Below, piece after piece: positions 56,862 to 64,000 of a stretch of DNA of 64,000 nucleotides (its first letter is position 1; every line of letters starts with the position of its first letter). This DNA is from JAHJTW01 sp964545545 (GTDB lineage Bacteria > Krumholzibacteriota > Krumholzibacteriia > LZORAL124-64-63): the NCBI GenBank assembly GCA_964545545.1, contig CAZJGK010000002.1, positions 1 through 64,000 of the forward strand, in the 5' to 3' direction. Below the pieces are notes generated by a model. It saw nothing but the letters and a program-made list of their open reading frames with translations. It did no database searches and was not told the origin of the DNA. The position numbers were made by a program, and so were the translations under genes.

Positions 56862-57887
56862 ATGTCCGTCAGACTAGGAATCATGGGCTTCGGAAAGTTG
56901 GGCCGGAACATGTTCCGCATCGCCCACGACCAGCCCGACATCTCATTCGCTGCCGCCAGCGACATCGCCGATGTCGAAACCCTGGCTTACCTGTTGAAAA
57001 GCTCCACTATCGAAGGTCCCTTTCGCAGCACTCTTCACACCGAGGGTCAGTACATCGTCACCGGTAGCCAGCGCATGCGCATGATGCAGGGCTCGCGCCC
57101 CGGCCATGTGCCCTGGGATGTGCTCGGAGCCGACATCGTCATCGAGGCCACGGGCGTTTTCCGCACGCGGGCCGAGCTCCAGAAACATCTGGATGCCGGC
57201 GCCAAGGCCGTGATCCTTTCCACCCCGCCGGTGGGAACTCTCGACAAGTTGATCATCAACGGCATCAACGACGATCAACTGACTGCCGCTGACCGCATCA
57301 TTTCCAACGGCAGCAGCAGTTGTCACGCCCTGGCCCTGGTGCTGAAGCTCCTGAACGAGAAGGTCGGCGTAAAACGGGCCACCATGACCACGGTCCACGC
57401 CTACACCAGCGACCAGCAATTGAGCGATACCGCCAGCGGCAGCCTGCGCTGGAGCCGCTCGGCCGCCCAGAACATCATTCCCAACAGCAGCTGGGCAGCC
57501 GGCGCCGTCATGGAACTGATACCCGAACTCAAGGGCAAGGTCGACGGCATGGCCCTGAACGTGCCCGTACCCGCGGGTTCGAACATCGACCTGGTCACCG
57601 AACTGGAAAAGCCCCTGAGCGCCGAGGAATACAACGCCATCTTCGCCGAGGCCGCGGCCGGACAGTACAAGGGCCTGCTGGGCTACACCGATGAACCCAT
57701 CGTTTCCAGCGACGTGGTCGGCAATTCGTGCTCGGGCCTCATCGACGCCCAGGCCACCCTGTCGCTGAAGAACGGCCTGGTGAAAAGTCTTATCTGGTAC
57801 GACAACGGCTGGGGCTACGCCTACCGCATGCTGGACACGGCCCGCAAAGTGGCCGGGCTCATAGCCGGCAAGGAGGTGACGGCATGA
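56862..57887 (+). CDS. GAPDH-like paralog without catalytic residues
   Basis: 341 residues, full GAPDH length and fold markers: NAD-binding LGIMGFGKLGRNMFR, MTTVHAYTSDQQLSD (catalytic-base His kept), WYDNGWGYAYRM. Aligned without gaps to the next gene, SNASCTTNC becomes SNGSSSCHA: the catalytic Cys is Ser152, with a Cys two places later (154). The phosphate-binding PTTTG becomes PNSSW, and the Arg of MAMRVPVP becomes Asn (MALNVPVP). It should not work as a phosphorylating GAPDH; it may bind NAD and regulate, or use another substrate. AAGGAAGG at 5 nt supports the ATG at 56862. Overlaps the next gene by 4 nt. Confidence 0.85.
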   Translation: MSVRLGIMGFGKLGRNMFRIAHDQPDISFAAASDIADVETLAYLLKSSTIEGPFRSTLHTEGQYIVTGSQRMRMMQGSRPGHVPWDVLGADIVIEATGVFRTRAELQKHLDAGAKAVILSTPPVGTLDKLIINGINDDQLTAADRIISNGSSSCHALALVLKLLNEKVGVKRATMTTVHAYTSDQQLSDTASGSLRWSRSAAQNIIPNSSWAAGAVMELIPELKGKVDGMALNVPVPAGSNIDLVTELEKPLSAEEYNAIFAEAAAGQYKGLLGYTDEPIVSSDVVGNSCSGLIDAQATLSLKNGLVKSLIWYDNGWGYAYRMLDTARKVAGLIAGKEVTA

Positions 57888-58885
57888 GAATCGCAATCAA
57901 CGGATTCGGACGCATCGGGCGGGCGGTCTTCCGTCTTTTGAACAGCATGGAAGGCGTCGAAGTCGTCGCCATCAACGATCTGGCGGACTCGGCGGCCCTG
58001 GTCTACCTGCTGCGGCATGATACGATCATGGGGCCCTTCGAGGGCGTGGCGGAATTGCAGGGCGATGTCATGGTCACCAAGAACCAGAAGGTCAAGATGA
58101 CCGAGATCGGCAAGCCTACCGATCTGCCCTGGAAGGAAATGGGCATCGATTTCGTGGTCGAGTCCACCGGACGGTTCCGCAAACGGGCGGAAATAGCCCA
58201 GCATCTGGAGGCGGGCGCCAAGAAGGTTCTGCTGACGGTCCCGGCCAAGGACGAAATCGACGCCACCATTGTCCTGGGCGTCAACCACGAGGACCTCAAG
58301 CCCTCGGACAGGATCGTCTCCAACGCCTCGTGCACCACCAACTGCCTGGCGCCCTTGGTGTATGTGCTGGACAAGGAGTTCGGCATCGAGTGCGGCTTGA
58401 TGACCACGGTCCACGCCTACACCAACGACCAGCGCCTGGCGGATGTCCCCCACAGCGACTGGCGCCGATCCCGCGCCGCGGCCGAGAACACCATTCCCAC
58501 GACCACCGGGGCCGCCCGCGCCGTGGGCAAGGTCTTGCCCCAGCTGGCGGGCAAGCTCGACGGTATGGCCATGCGCGTGCCCGTACCCGACGGTTCGGTG
58601 GTCGATCTGGTGACCATCCTGTCCCGGGACGTGACCGTCAAGGAAGTGCGCGACGCCGTGCGCGCCCACGCCGAGAGCGACCGTTTCAAAAAGATCATGC
58701 TCTACAGCGAGGACGCGCTGGTCAGCACGGACATCGTGGGCGACCCCCACTCGAGCATCTTCGACAGCGAATACACCTCGGTGATCGGGGGCAACATGCT
58801 CAAGACGCTGTCGTGGTACGACAACGAATGGGGCTACTCCAACCGCGTGGTCGACCTGCTGAGCCTGATGGAATCCATCGGTTGA
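57884..58885 (+). CDS. gap: Glyceraldehyde-3-phosphate dehydrogenase, type I
   Basis: 333 residues, canonical. INGFGRIGRAVFRLL (NAD site), SNASCTTNCLAP with catalytic Cys150, MTTVHAYTNDQRLAD with the catalytic His, PTTTGAARAV and MAMRVPVPDGSVVDL (phosphate sites), and WYDNEWGYSNRV. Converts glyceraldehyde-3-phosphate to 1,3-bisphosphoglycerate in glycolysis. The ATG at 57884 overlaps the preceding stop (ATGA), with GGAGG in the end of the first gene. A terminator follows. Confidence 0.97.
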   Translation: MRIAINGFGRIGRAVFRLLNSMEGVEVVAINDLADSAALVYLLRHDTIMGPFEGVAELQGDVMVTKNQKVKMTEIGKPTDLPWKEMGIDFVVESTGRFRKRAEIAQHLEAGAKKVLLTVPAKDEIDATIVLGVNHEDLKPSDRIVSNASCTTNCLAPLVYVLDKEFGIECGLMTTVHAYTNDQRLADVPHSDWRRSRAAAENTIPTTTGAARAVGKVLPQLAGKLDGMAMRVPVPDGSVVDLVTILSRDVTVKEVRDAVRAHAESDRFKKIMLYSEDALVSTDIVGDPHSSIFDSEYTSVIGGNMLKTLSWYDNEWGYSNRVVDLLSLMESIG

Positions 58886-58906
58886 CACGGTCTGGCCCTG
58901 GCCACC

Positions 58907-58940
58907 ACAGCCGGTCCCTGCACGGGGCCGGCTGTTTTTT
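58907..58940 (+). terminator. Intrinsic terminator of the GAPDH pair
   Basis: Stem ACAGCCGG (58907-58914) with CCGGCTGT (58928-58935), extended inward by CCC/GGG, followed by TTTTTT. It begins 21 nt after the gap stop. Confidence 0.92.
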
Positions 58941-58945
58941 CAGGT

Positions 58946-60031
58946 TCAATTCATGTAGTCGGTATCGGCGTCCCCGCGGGTCAGATAGTAGTCTGGAGCG
59001 TGGTCAAAACGGTGGATCAGTTTACGGTAATAGTCGGTGCCGCCGGAGTGGGCGATCAGCTTGGACTTCTGGGTCTTGATCAAGAAACCGTTGCGGCGAA
59101 AACGGTCCAGCAGATCCTTATTCTCCTGACCACACACGAAAGAAGCCACATCCACACCTGAGGTCTGGAAGTGCCGAAACGCGAAATCCAGCAGCCGCGT
59201 CCAGGCCGCCTTGTCTTGCCGGCCGGCCAGCATATCGACGATGTAACCGCGTTCCAAATCGTCCCGGAACTCCTGGCGCAACACGATGTAGCCCCGGAGC
59301 TTGCCCTGGTAGGTGGCGGCGAAGATCTGATATGTCCGGTTGGGAATGTCGCAATAACGCCAGTTCAAAAACGCGGCGTCGCGCACGGTGATCATGTCAT
59401 ATCCCCGGGAAGATTCTTCCCAGAAGGAATCGAAACGGTCGTCGAAACGATCGATCTTTCCGATACGGATCCGGTGCTGACCCGGTCCCCAGCGCAACAA
59501 CTTCAGTGCCGCCTGGAATGTCCTAAGCCCCAGAGCCAACACGGCGGCCACGGGCCATGGATATTTGCTGCCGAAAAAGCGCCGACCGCGAATCACCTTT
59601 TTGAGGCTCACAAACTCGGTCACGTCCACAGATCCCAGTTTCTTGTAGATCAGATAGATCTTGCGGGGTATGGAGGCGCCTGAGCAGATCTTTTCCGAAT
59701 GTTCGGTCACATACTTCAGCAGCAACCAGCCGTGGCCCCGGTGCTCGGGCAGAATGGAAAGCTCCGAACCCCAGGCCATGGGCTCGATCTTATCCCCGAC
59801 CTTGATGTCCACCGAAAGGTAACCGAGAAATCCCACGGGCTCCCCATCCAGGGTCAGCACCAGGGATTTATGCCCATCGGGGGGGTTCTGGGGGTTGTGT
59901 TCGTATTTCCAATCCCAAAGGAGTTCCAGTCTGGCGGCCGTTTCAGGATCCCAGACCTTTTTGACCACGGCGATGATCTTTTCCTTGTCCCCCGGTTGGA
60001 ACCTGCGGACCGTGAATCCTTCGCTGGACAT
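58946..60031 (-). CDS. GNAT-like acyltransferase domain protein
   Basis: 361 residues. N-terminal FTVRRFQPGDKEKIIAVVKK, then LVLTLDGEPVGFLGYL and GSELSILPEHRGHGWLLLKY, where the R-G-H-G of GNAT motif A is visible. A second, GNAT-like half (about 190-340: FLNWRYCDIPNRTYQIFAA, GYIVLRQEF) makes it a double-GNAT or FemX/PilZ-neighbour type. Substrate unknown. ATG at 60031 with GGGGA about 8 nt upstream. Confidence 0.75.
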   Translation of the reverse strand: MSSEGFTVRRFQPGDKEKIIAVVKKVWDPETAARLELLWDWKYEHNPQNPPDGHKSLVLTLDGEPVGFLGYLSVDIKVGDKIEPMAWGSELSILPEHRGHGWLLLKYVTEHSEKICSGASIPRKIYLIYKKLGSVDVTEFVSLKKVIRGRRFFGSKYPWPVAAVLALGLRTFQAALKLLRWGPGQHRIRIGKIDRFDDRFDSFWEESSRGYDMITVRDAAFLNWRYCDIPNRTYQIFAATYQGKLRGYIVLRQEFRDDLERGYIVDMLAGRQDKAAWTRLLDFAFRHFQTSGVDVASFVCGQENKDLLDRFRRNGFLIKTQKSKLIAHSGGTDYYRKLIHRFDHAPDYYLTRGDADTDYMN

Positions 60032-60142
60032 TTTTAATTCCCCATTCCCCTGAGTCCCAAGATTATGCATTTAAAGATATCAATTTTACTGAAACATCAA
60101 GAAGGATGAAAAAATTTAACTCATCGATCCGGCCTAACCGCT

Positions 60143-60853
60143 TCAGGAATGGTCCCTAAGCAGGGACAAACCCGTGACCCCGAGCACCAGAAAGGCCTGG
60201 AACATCAAGGATAGTTGACCCCACACCAGCCGGGGATCGGCCATGTTATTCACCGTGAAGGCGAAAGCCACAATGCAGAGGCCGAGCAACACCGCGCCTC
60301 CTGTCCGCGGCCTCCAACGGACCAGAAAGGCCAGACCCACGAAAAGAAGGGCGATACCCTGGACCACTAATACCATGGTGACAAACATGCCACCGGGGTG
60401 CTTGAAAAACCCGGCTGTCGTGGCCGAGGTCATGCCGGCCACCCCCAGCAGAATGCGGAAAGTCCCCGTCCGCGGCCCCCAGTACTGCAACAGGTAACTG
60501 ATCAAAAACACCCAAACGATGGCTTTACGCAGGGTTTCGCCGCCGAAGACATCCTTGGGACCGAAGCCTCCCCCACCAGCGTGAATACCCAATCCGGGTG
60601 CGAGATGGCCCATAAAAATGAACACCGCGGTGACCAGCAAAGCGTGGAACCCCGCCCGGTGCATGACGCTGCGGGTCCACTCGTCCGCGTCCTGAAGGAT
60701 ATTCATTTCGCGCAGGACCGAGGGAGCAAATACCGCCAACGCCACCACCCCCAACAGCGGTGGGTAATAGTACTGGAAGACCAGAGCCATCGCCCCAACC
60801 GTGAAGGCCAACCAATCTGCTGAAGGCAATCTGTGCACAAGGGTTTCACCCAT
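60143..60853 (-). CDS. Membrane protein coupled to an XRE regulator
   Basis: 236 residues with about seven hydrophobic helices (for example AFTVGAMALVFQYYYPPLLG, ALLVTAVFIFMGHLAPGLG, IVWVFLISYLLQYWG). No family recognised; a Gly-rich loop (GIHAGGGGFGPKDVFGGE) lies mid-protein. The ATG at 60853 is preferred because GGAGG is 6 nt upstream; the ATG at 60859 abuts it. It overlaps the stop of the small XRE regulator, a pairing often seen for toxin-free regulator/membrane modules. Confidence 0.75.
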   Translation of the reverse strand: MGETLVHRLPSADWLAFTVGAMALVFQYYYPPLLGVVALAVFAPSVLREMNILQDADEWTRSVMHRAGFHALLVTAVFIFMGHLAPGLGIHAGGGGFGPKDVFGGETLRKAIVWVFLISYLLQYWGPRTGTFRILLGVAGMTSATTAGFFKHPGGMFVTMVLVVQGIALLFVGLAFLVRWRPRTGGAVLLGLCIVAFAFTVNNMADPRLVWGQLSLMFQAFLVLGVTGLSLLRDHS

Positions 60854-61058
60854 GATCATCCTCCATTAATTCGAACAGCTCGGTGACATCCATACCCAGG
60901 GCCCGCGCCAGCTGGAAAGCCAGCAGGGCCGAAGGCACATACTTGCCCTTTTCCACCGCCAAAATGGTTTGACGGCGCACACCCACACGGCGGGCCAGAT
61001 CCTCCTGGGTCAGGTCCAGCCGTGCGCGGTGTTGCTTGATGTGATTAATCAGTTTCAT
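60846..61058 (-). CDS. XRE-family HTH regulator (small, Cro/C1 type)
   Basis: 70 residues, almost only the HTH: LTQEDLARRVGVRRQTILAVEKGKYVPS, then LAFQLARALGMDVTELFEL. This is the YozG-like class of tiny regulators found next to membrane proteins. There is no SD before the ATG; the promoter at 61065-61093 puts the transcript start at or next to the ATG, so translation is probably leaderless. Overlaps the membrane-protein gene by 8 nt. Confidence 0.93.
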   Translation of the reverse strand: MKLINHIKQHRARLDLTQEDLARRVGVRRQTILAVEKGKYVPSALLAFQLARALGMDVTELFELMEDDHG

Positions 61059-61064
61059 GAGGGG

Positions 61065-61093
61065 AATGTACGCTATACCAAACTTTTTGTCAA
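61065..61093 (-). promoter_or_regulatory. Leaderless promoter of the XRE regulator with operator-like dyad
   Basis: -35 TTGACA (61088-61093, perfect), 17-nt spacer, -10 TACATT (61065-61070). Only 6 nt separate the -10 from the ATG, so RNA should start at the A of ATG. TATAC and GTATA arms flank the -35 and spacer, suggesting self-repression by the encoded protein. Confidence 0.65.
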
Positions 61094-61121
61094 GTATAAA
61101 ATTCTTTTTGTTTGGAATATA

Positions 61122-61388
61122 TTACATTTTAGGTCGAAGAAAGTCTGAATTCCCCGCAAACCCGTGCTTACGCCGCATGAGCCAGGCCGTCAGAGCGGCC
61201 ACGCCGCCGACAAGCACAAGCGCCCGCAGGACCCGCAGCAGGGACAGAACCCAGGCGATGCCGATCCCCAAAGCCGCCCATTGGACCCACCAATCACCAG
61301 GGCTTGTCATCCAGTTGATGATCACCAGCAACAGCAGGATGAAAGGCGCGGTAACCAGGAAACGAGCAGCGCGCAGGGTGCGGAACAT
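61122..61388 (-). CDS. Small hypothetical membrane protein
   Basis: 88 residues with three hydrophobic segments (FLVTAPFILLLLVIINWM, QWAALGIGIAWVLSLLRVL, LVLVGGVAALTAWLM) and a basic tail (MRRKHG). No family recognised. GGGAGG at 6 nt gives a convincing start at 61388. It lies just upstream of the XRE promoter on the same strand. Confidence 0.72.
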   Translation of the reverse strand: MFRTLRAARFLVTAPFILLLLVIINWMTSPGDWWVQWAALGIGIAWVLSLLRVLRALVLVGGVAALTAWLMRRKHGFAGNSDFLRPKM

Positions 61389-61491
61389 GGACAGCCTCCC
61401 AGGATGGCATGATCAGTGACGTGACGTTGACCTTAACCCCGGACCTTCCCGGTTATTCGTCGTCATCAGCCCCTGACTACGCTGCGGTGGG

Positions 61492-62415
61492 TTATTGGTT
61501 GCCTGTCGGGATGGGATTCTGGTCCCGCTGCACCTGCCGCCCCGCTTGCAGGTGCCGCATGGTTTCCAGCGAATACAAGGCCAGGGCCACCCAGATCAAC
61601 CCGAAGCTCACCGCATACTGGTGCGTAAAAGGCTCACCGAAAGCGACCACCGCCAGCAGGAACTGGAAGGTCGGGGTCAGATACTGAATAAAACCCATGG
61701 TCGCGTAGCGGATGCGCTTGGTCGCTTCGGTGAACCAGATCAAGGGCAGGGCCGTGATCCAGCCGGCGCTTATCAGCAGAATGGTGATCGTCGTTCCATC
61801 GTGGCCGAACGCCAGGTCGCCCCTGGATTGACGCAGAACGAGCCAGGCCACCGCCCAGGGCAACAGCAGCAGGGTCTCGGCCGTCAGGCCCACCATGCCG
61901 CTGACCGGCGTGATCCGGCGCAACATCCCGTAGAATCCGAAGGAAAAGGCGAGGGTGAGCGAGATCACAGGCACGCCCGTCCCGCCGATGGCCAGCCAGG
62001 CGACTGCGGCCGCAGCCAGCAGCACGGCCACCGTCTGCAGGCGGGTCAGCCGTTCCTTGAAGAACACGAATCCCAGCAGGACATTCACCAGAGGATTGAT
62101 GAAGTAACCCAAGCTGGCTTCCAGCAGACGATCGTGGGCGACGGCCCAGATAAAAAGCATCCAGTTGGTGGCGATCAGGATCGTGGTGCCCGACAAGGTC
62201 AGCAGGGTGCGCCGGTCATGCAACAGGCTGCGAAACTCACCAAATCGGCCGCGAACTTTGAGCAGGATCAAAAGGAAAAGGCAGGACCAGATGACTCGGT
62301 GGGCGAGCACCTCAGTGGGCGCTGCGGCACCCACGGCCTTGAAATATATCGCCGCGAATCCCCACCAGGTGAAGGCCGCAGCACCGTAAAATACGCCTGT
62401 GCGGGGGCGGTTCAG
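61492..62415 (-). CDS. rarD: RarD-type EamA-family transporter
   Basis: 307 residues if started at a CTG at 62415. The N-terminus then reads NRPRTGVFYGAAAFTWWGFA, followed by EVLAHRVIWS, which fits RarD (about 295-300 residues, ten helices). GGAG lies 8 nt upstream and the codon overlaps the previous stop as CTGA. Between it and the GTG at 62334 there is no ATG, GTG or TTG; starting at 62334 would remove the first transmembrane helix. Later helices are typical: TNWMLFIWAVAHDRLLEASL, GYFINPLVNVLLGFVFF. Substrate unknown. Confidence 0.85.
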   Translation of the reverse strand: MNRPRTGVFYGAAAFTWWGFAAIYFKAVGAAAPTEVLAHRVIWSCLFLLILLKVRGRFGEFRSLLHDRRTLLTLSGTTILIATNWMLFIWAVAHDRLLEASLGYFINPLVNVLLGFVFFKERLTRLQTVAVLLAAAAVAWLAIGGTGVPVISLTLAFSFGFYGMLRRITPVSGMVGLTAETLLLLPWAVAWLVLRQSRGDLAFGHDGTTITILLISAGWITALPLIWFTEATKRIRYATMGFIQYLTPTFQFLLAVVAFGEPFTHQYAVSFGLIWVALALYSLETMRHLQAGRQVQRDQNPIPTGNQ

Positions 62416-63656
62416 AGTTCACGCTCCAGGACGATCACCTCGAGCATCACATCCCCGGAATCCGCGGCCTCGTCGTCCCCATCTTTCATGCCGGGGTACA
62501 TGCTCTTGTAGGCGCTGGTCAGATTCCGGAGCCACAGGAATCGCCCGTTTTGGAGCAGGGAAAATCCGTCCTGCTCACGCCGTGCCGGGCACTCCAGGCG
62601 CACCTCTTTCAGGAAGTGCCCCTCGGGGTCGAGCACATCGTACCGCGTGAATACACCGTCGGGCAGGTCACGGTCGCCGTAGCAGTTCTTCACCCAGATC
62701 GTGCCGTCGTCAAGGATGGTCACCTCCCTGATAGCCGGCGCGGTATCCAGGACGATCTTCTTGACCTCCAGTTCCTTGCCGTTGGTGGTCATCGTCATGT
62801 TGTCCCGGACCTCGTCCTTGTCCTTGTTTGTGCGCCGGTAGGGGGTGAACGGCCGGTCCACCGTCCTGAGGAGCGTTCCCTCGGGATCGATGAATTCCAG
62901 ATGATATCGATCCCGCTCGGGCGCCAGCACCACGGTACCATCGGGCGTCAGATCCCAGAGATAACCTGAGAATGTATTATTGCCCTCGTCGCTGACCGGC
63001 GGTGTCCACTGGGTAATGACGGTCTTGTCCAGATAGACGTGTTTTTCCGCCCCCTGCGCATCCAGGCTCATGATGAAGCGATAAGACTCGGACTTGCCCG
63101 GCGTTTTCATCTCGTAATCATTGCGCTGGCCCGTGACCACGGTCACCCCGGCCGCGGTCCGCAGGCGCCAAAAATTCAGGGCGGGATTGTCCACGGTGAT
63201 GCTCCCGGCCGGAGTGCCATCCCGGTTGAGCTTGATGATCTTGATCGGAAAGGACTGCATCAAACCCACGGTGCCGTCGGAGAAAATGCACATATCCTGG
63301 GGTTGATTGATCTCACCCGGACCCTCGCCCACTCTCCCCAGGGTGTGCAGGAAGCGGCCATCCGAAGAGATCACCAGCACATGGCCAAGCTGGGTGTCCA
63401 ACAGCAGGACATTACCGTCGGCATCGACCATCCCCTTGCTGATGACGCCCAAAAGGGGCGCATCGGCGGCGTCATCATCGCCCCCCAGGCGCCAGACCTC
63501 CCGCAATCCCCAGGTCTCGACCAGCGGAGGGTCGGCGGGGTTGGTCACTTGCACCGGTGAGGGGATCGCCACGCCTGCAGCCAGGCAAAACACGATGGCG
63601 GCGCCGACGAGAGCTTGGCGGAGGATCCGTACGTGCAGTCGGGGATAATCAGACAT
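62412..63656 (-). CDS. Exported six-bladed beta-propeller (NHL-like) protein
   Basis: 414 residues. Signal peptide (about 10-32: ALVGAAIVFCLAAGVAIP), then NHL/6-bladed propeller blades: GMVDADGNVLLLDTQLGHVL, VISSDGRFLHTLGRVGEGPG, PQDMCIFSDGTVGLMQ and LWDLTPDGTVVLAPERDRYH. The family is common in uncultured bacteria and has no assigned role. The ATG at 63656 has AGGAAGG at 9 nt. Overlaps rarD (4 nt) and the next upstream gene (8 nt), so all three are coupled. Confidence 0.83.
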   Translation of the reverse strand: MSDYPRLHVRILRQALVGAAIVFCLAAGVAIPSPVQVTNPADPPLVETWGLREVWRLGGDDDAADAPLLGVISKGMVDADGNVLLLDTQLGHVLVISSDGRFLHTLGRVGEGPGEINQPQDMCIFSDGTVGLMQSFPIKIIKLNRDGTPAGSITVDNPALNFWRLRTAAGVTVVTGQRNDYEMKTPGKSESYRFIMSLDAQGAEKHVYLDKTVITQWTPPVSDEGNNTFSGYLWDLTPDGTVVLAPERDRYHLEFIDPEGTLLRTVDRPFTPYRRTNKDKDEVRDNMTMTTNGKELEVKKIVLDTAPAIREVTILDDGTIWVKNCYGDRDLPDGVFTRYDVLDPEGHFLKEVRLECPARREQDGFSLLQNGRFLWLRNLTSAYKSMYPGMKDGDDEAADSGDVMLEVIVLEREL

Positions 63657-64000
63657 CAGAGGTCGCCTTCCTGCTTGTCTCTTCAACCAAAAACTGAGCC
63701 GCAGCGGTGAAAGACAAAAACACCAAAAAAGATGTCACCACGCCAAAACTCACGGCCACCACGACGGCCCCGGGAGCGGACAGGGCCGAAACGGCCAGCA
63801 TGCCGACCCCATTCAGGGCATGGAACAGAACCACAATTCCCGCAATCCAGGCACTGGCCGCGAGGTTTATCGACAGGAAGGAAATTCCTGCCAGGATGGA
63901 CGCAGCGTGAGTTTTTTTAAGAAACACGATGGGCCAAACATAGATCGTCACGATGCCCACCACGGTGCTGAACCCCGCCACCAAAATAATGTACGCGGTG
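63649..64000 (-). CDS. Membrane protein, partial at window edge
   Basis: At least 117 residues with four hydrophobic helices (AYIILVAGFSTVVGIVTIYV, ILAGISFLSINLAASAWIAG, GVGMLAVSALSAPGAVVVAV, SFLVFLSFTAAAQFLVE). The frame stays open to base 64000 with hydrophobic residues before the first possible start (TTG at 63984), so the true start is probably outside the window. No family recognised. Confidence 0.65.
   Translation of the reverse strand, partial: TAYIILVAGFSTVVGIVTIYVWPIVFLKKTHAASILAGISFLSINLAASAWIAGIVVLFHALNGVGMLAVSALSAPGAVVVAVSFGVVTSFLVFLSFTAAAQFLVEETSRKATSDV

Noticed and set aside
56862..57887. First GAPDH copy as a pseudogene
   Set aside because: Full length, good SD, coupled to gap, no stops or frameshift; the changed residues cluster at the active site rather than being spread at random.

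Overview
The window is a GC-rich, gene-dense stretch of a Gram-negative (diderm) bacterial chromosome. It has TonB-type and other outer-membrane barrels, lipoproteins and large multiheme cytochromes. One run of exactly 100 N (56008-56107) is a scaffold join, so this is probably a draft or metagenome-assembled genome. I cannot assign a phylum. The mitochondrial-like citrate synthase, homodimeric PDH E1, secreted proteins with a FlgD-like C-terminal tail and many 'domain of unknown function' membrane proteins fit an uncultured FCB-like or Krumholzibacteria/Eisenbacteria-like lineage, or a Geobacter-like one; this is inference. I saw no phage, IS element, CRISPR array, rRNA or tRNA.

Layout. 0-4 kb: K+ uptake (kup) and cysteine synthesis (cysE, cysK). 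4-6.5 kb: a redox membrane cluster (DUF1573, rhodanese-like, MauE-like) and a 2[4Fe-4S] ferredoxin. 6.5-12.5 kb (minus strand): a cobalamin riboswitch followed by a BtuB-like receptor, a secreted beta-propeller protein that looks like a BtuG-type B12 binder, cob(I)alamin adenosyltransferase, an ECF sigma/anti-sigma pair and a YbjQ protein. 12.5-18.2 kb: Dus, a ferritin-like protein, citrate synthase, a probable heme-oxygenase-like diiron enzyme and a transglutaminase-TPR protein. 18.3-21.1 kb: a 19-heme cytochrome c fused to a membrane cytochrome b, the likely start of a long electron-transfer chain. 21.5-30 kb: mixed housekeeping, transport and envelope genes. 30-35.5 kb: a GT-C-like membrane protein, MscS, and a three-gene surface-glycan unit. 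35.7-44.3 kb: X-Pro aminopeptidase, AcpS, a secreted subtilisin lipoprotein, an octaheme lipoprotein cytochrome and a PrpD-like protein.

44.6-54.6 kb: a full pyruvate dehydrogenase operon (aceE-aceF-lpd) running straight into a YbbA/YbbP-like ABC exporter and an AttH-type lipocalin. 54.6-56.6 kb: a secreted metzincin lipoprotein interrupted by the N gap; the two sides rejoin in frame if the N run stands for zero missing bases. 56.9-58.9 kb: two overlapping GAPDH genes, the first lacking the catalytic Cys and the phosphate-binding residues. 58.9-64 kb: a GNAT-like protein, an XRE regulator with a leaderless promoter and membrane partner, RarD (apparently with a CTG start), a secreted propeller protein and a membrane protein running off the window.

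Functional picture: a respiring heterotroph with a complete pyruvate-to-citrate entry, extracellular or periplasmic electron transfer through multiheme cytochromes, dedicated B12 scavenging, and secreted proteases that share a common repeat module. The best candidates for something new are the riboswitch-controlled BtuB/propeller unit, the 19-heme c/b fusion, and the tandem active/inactive GAPDH pair.
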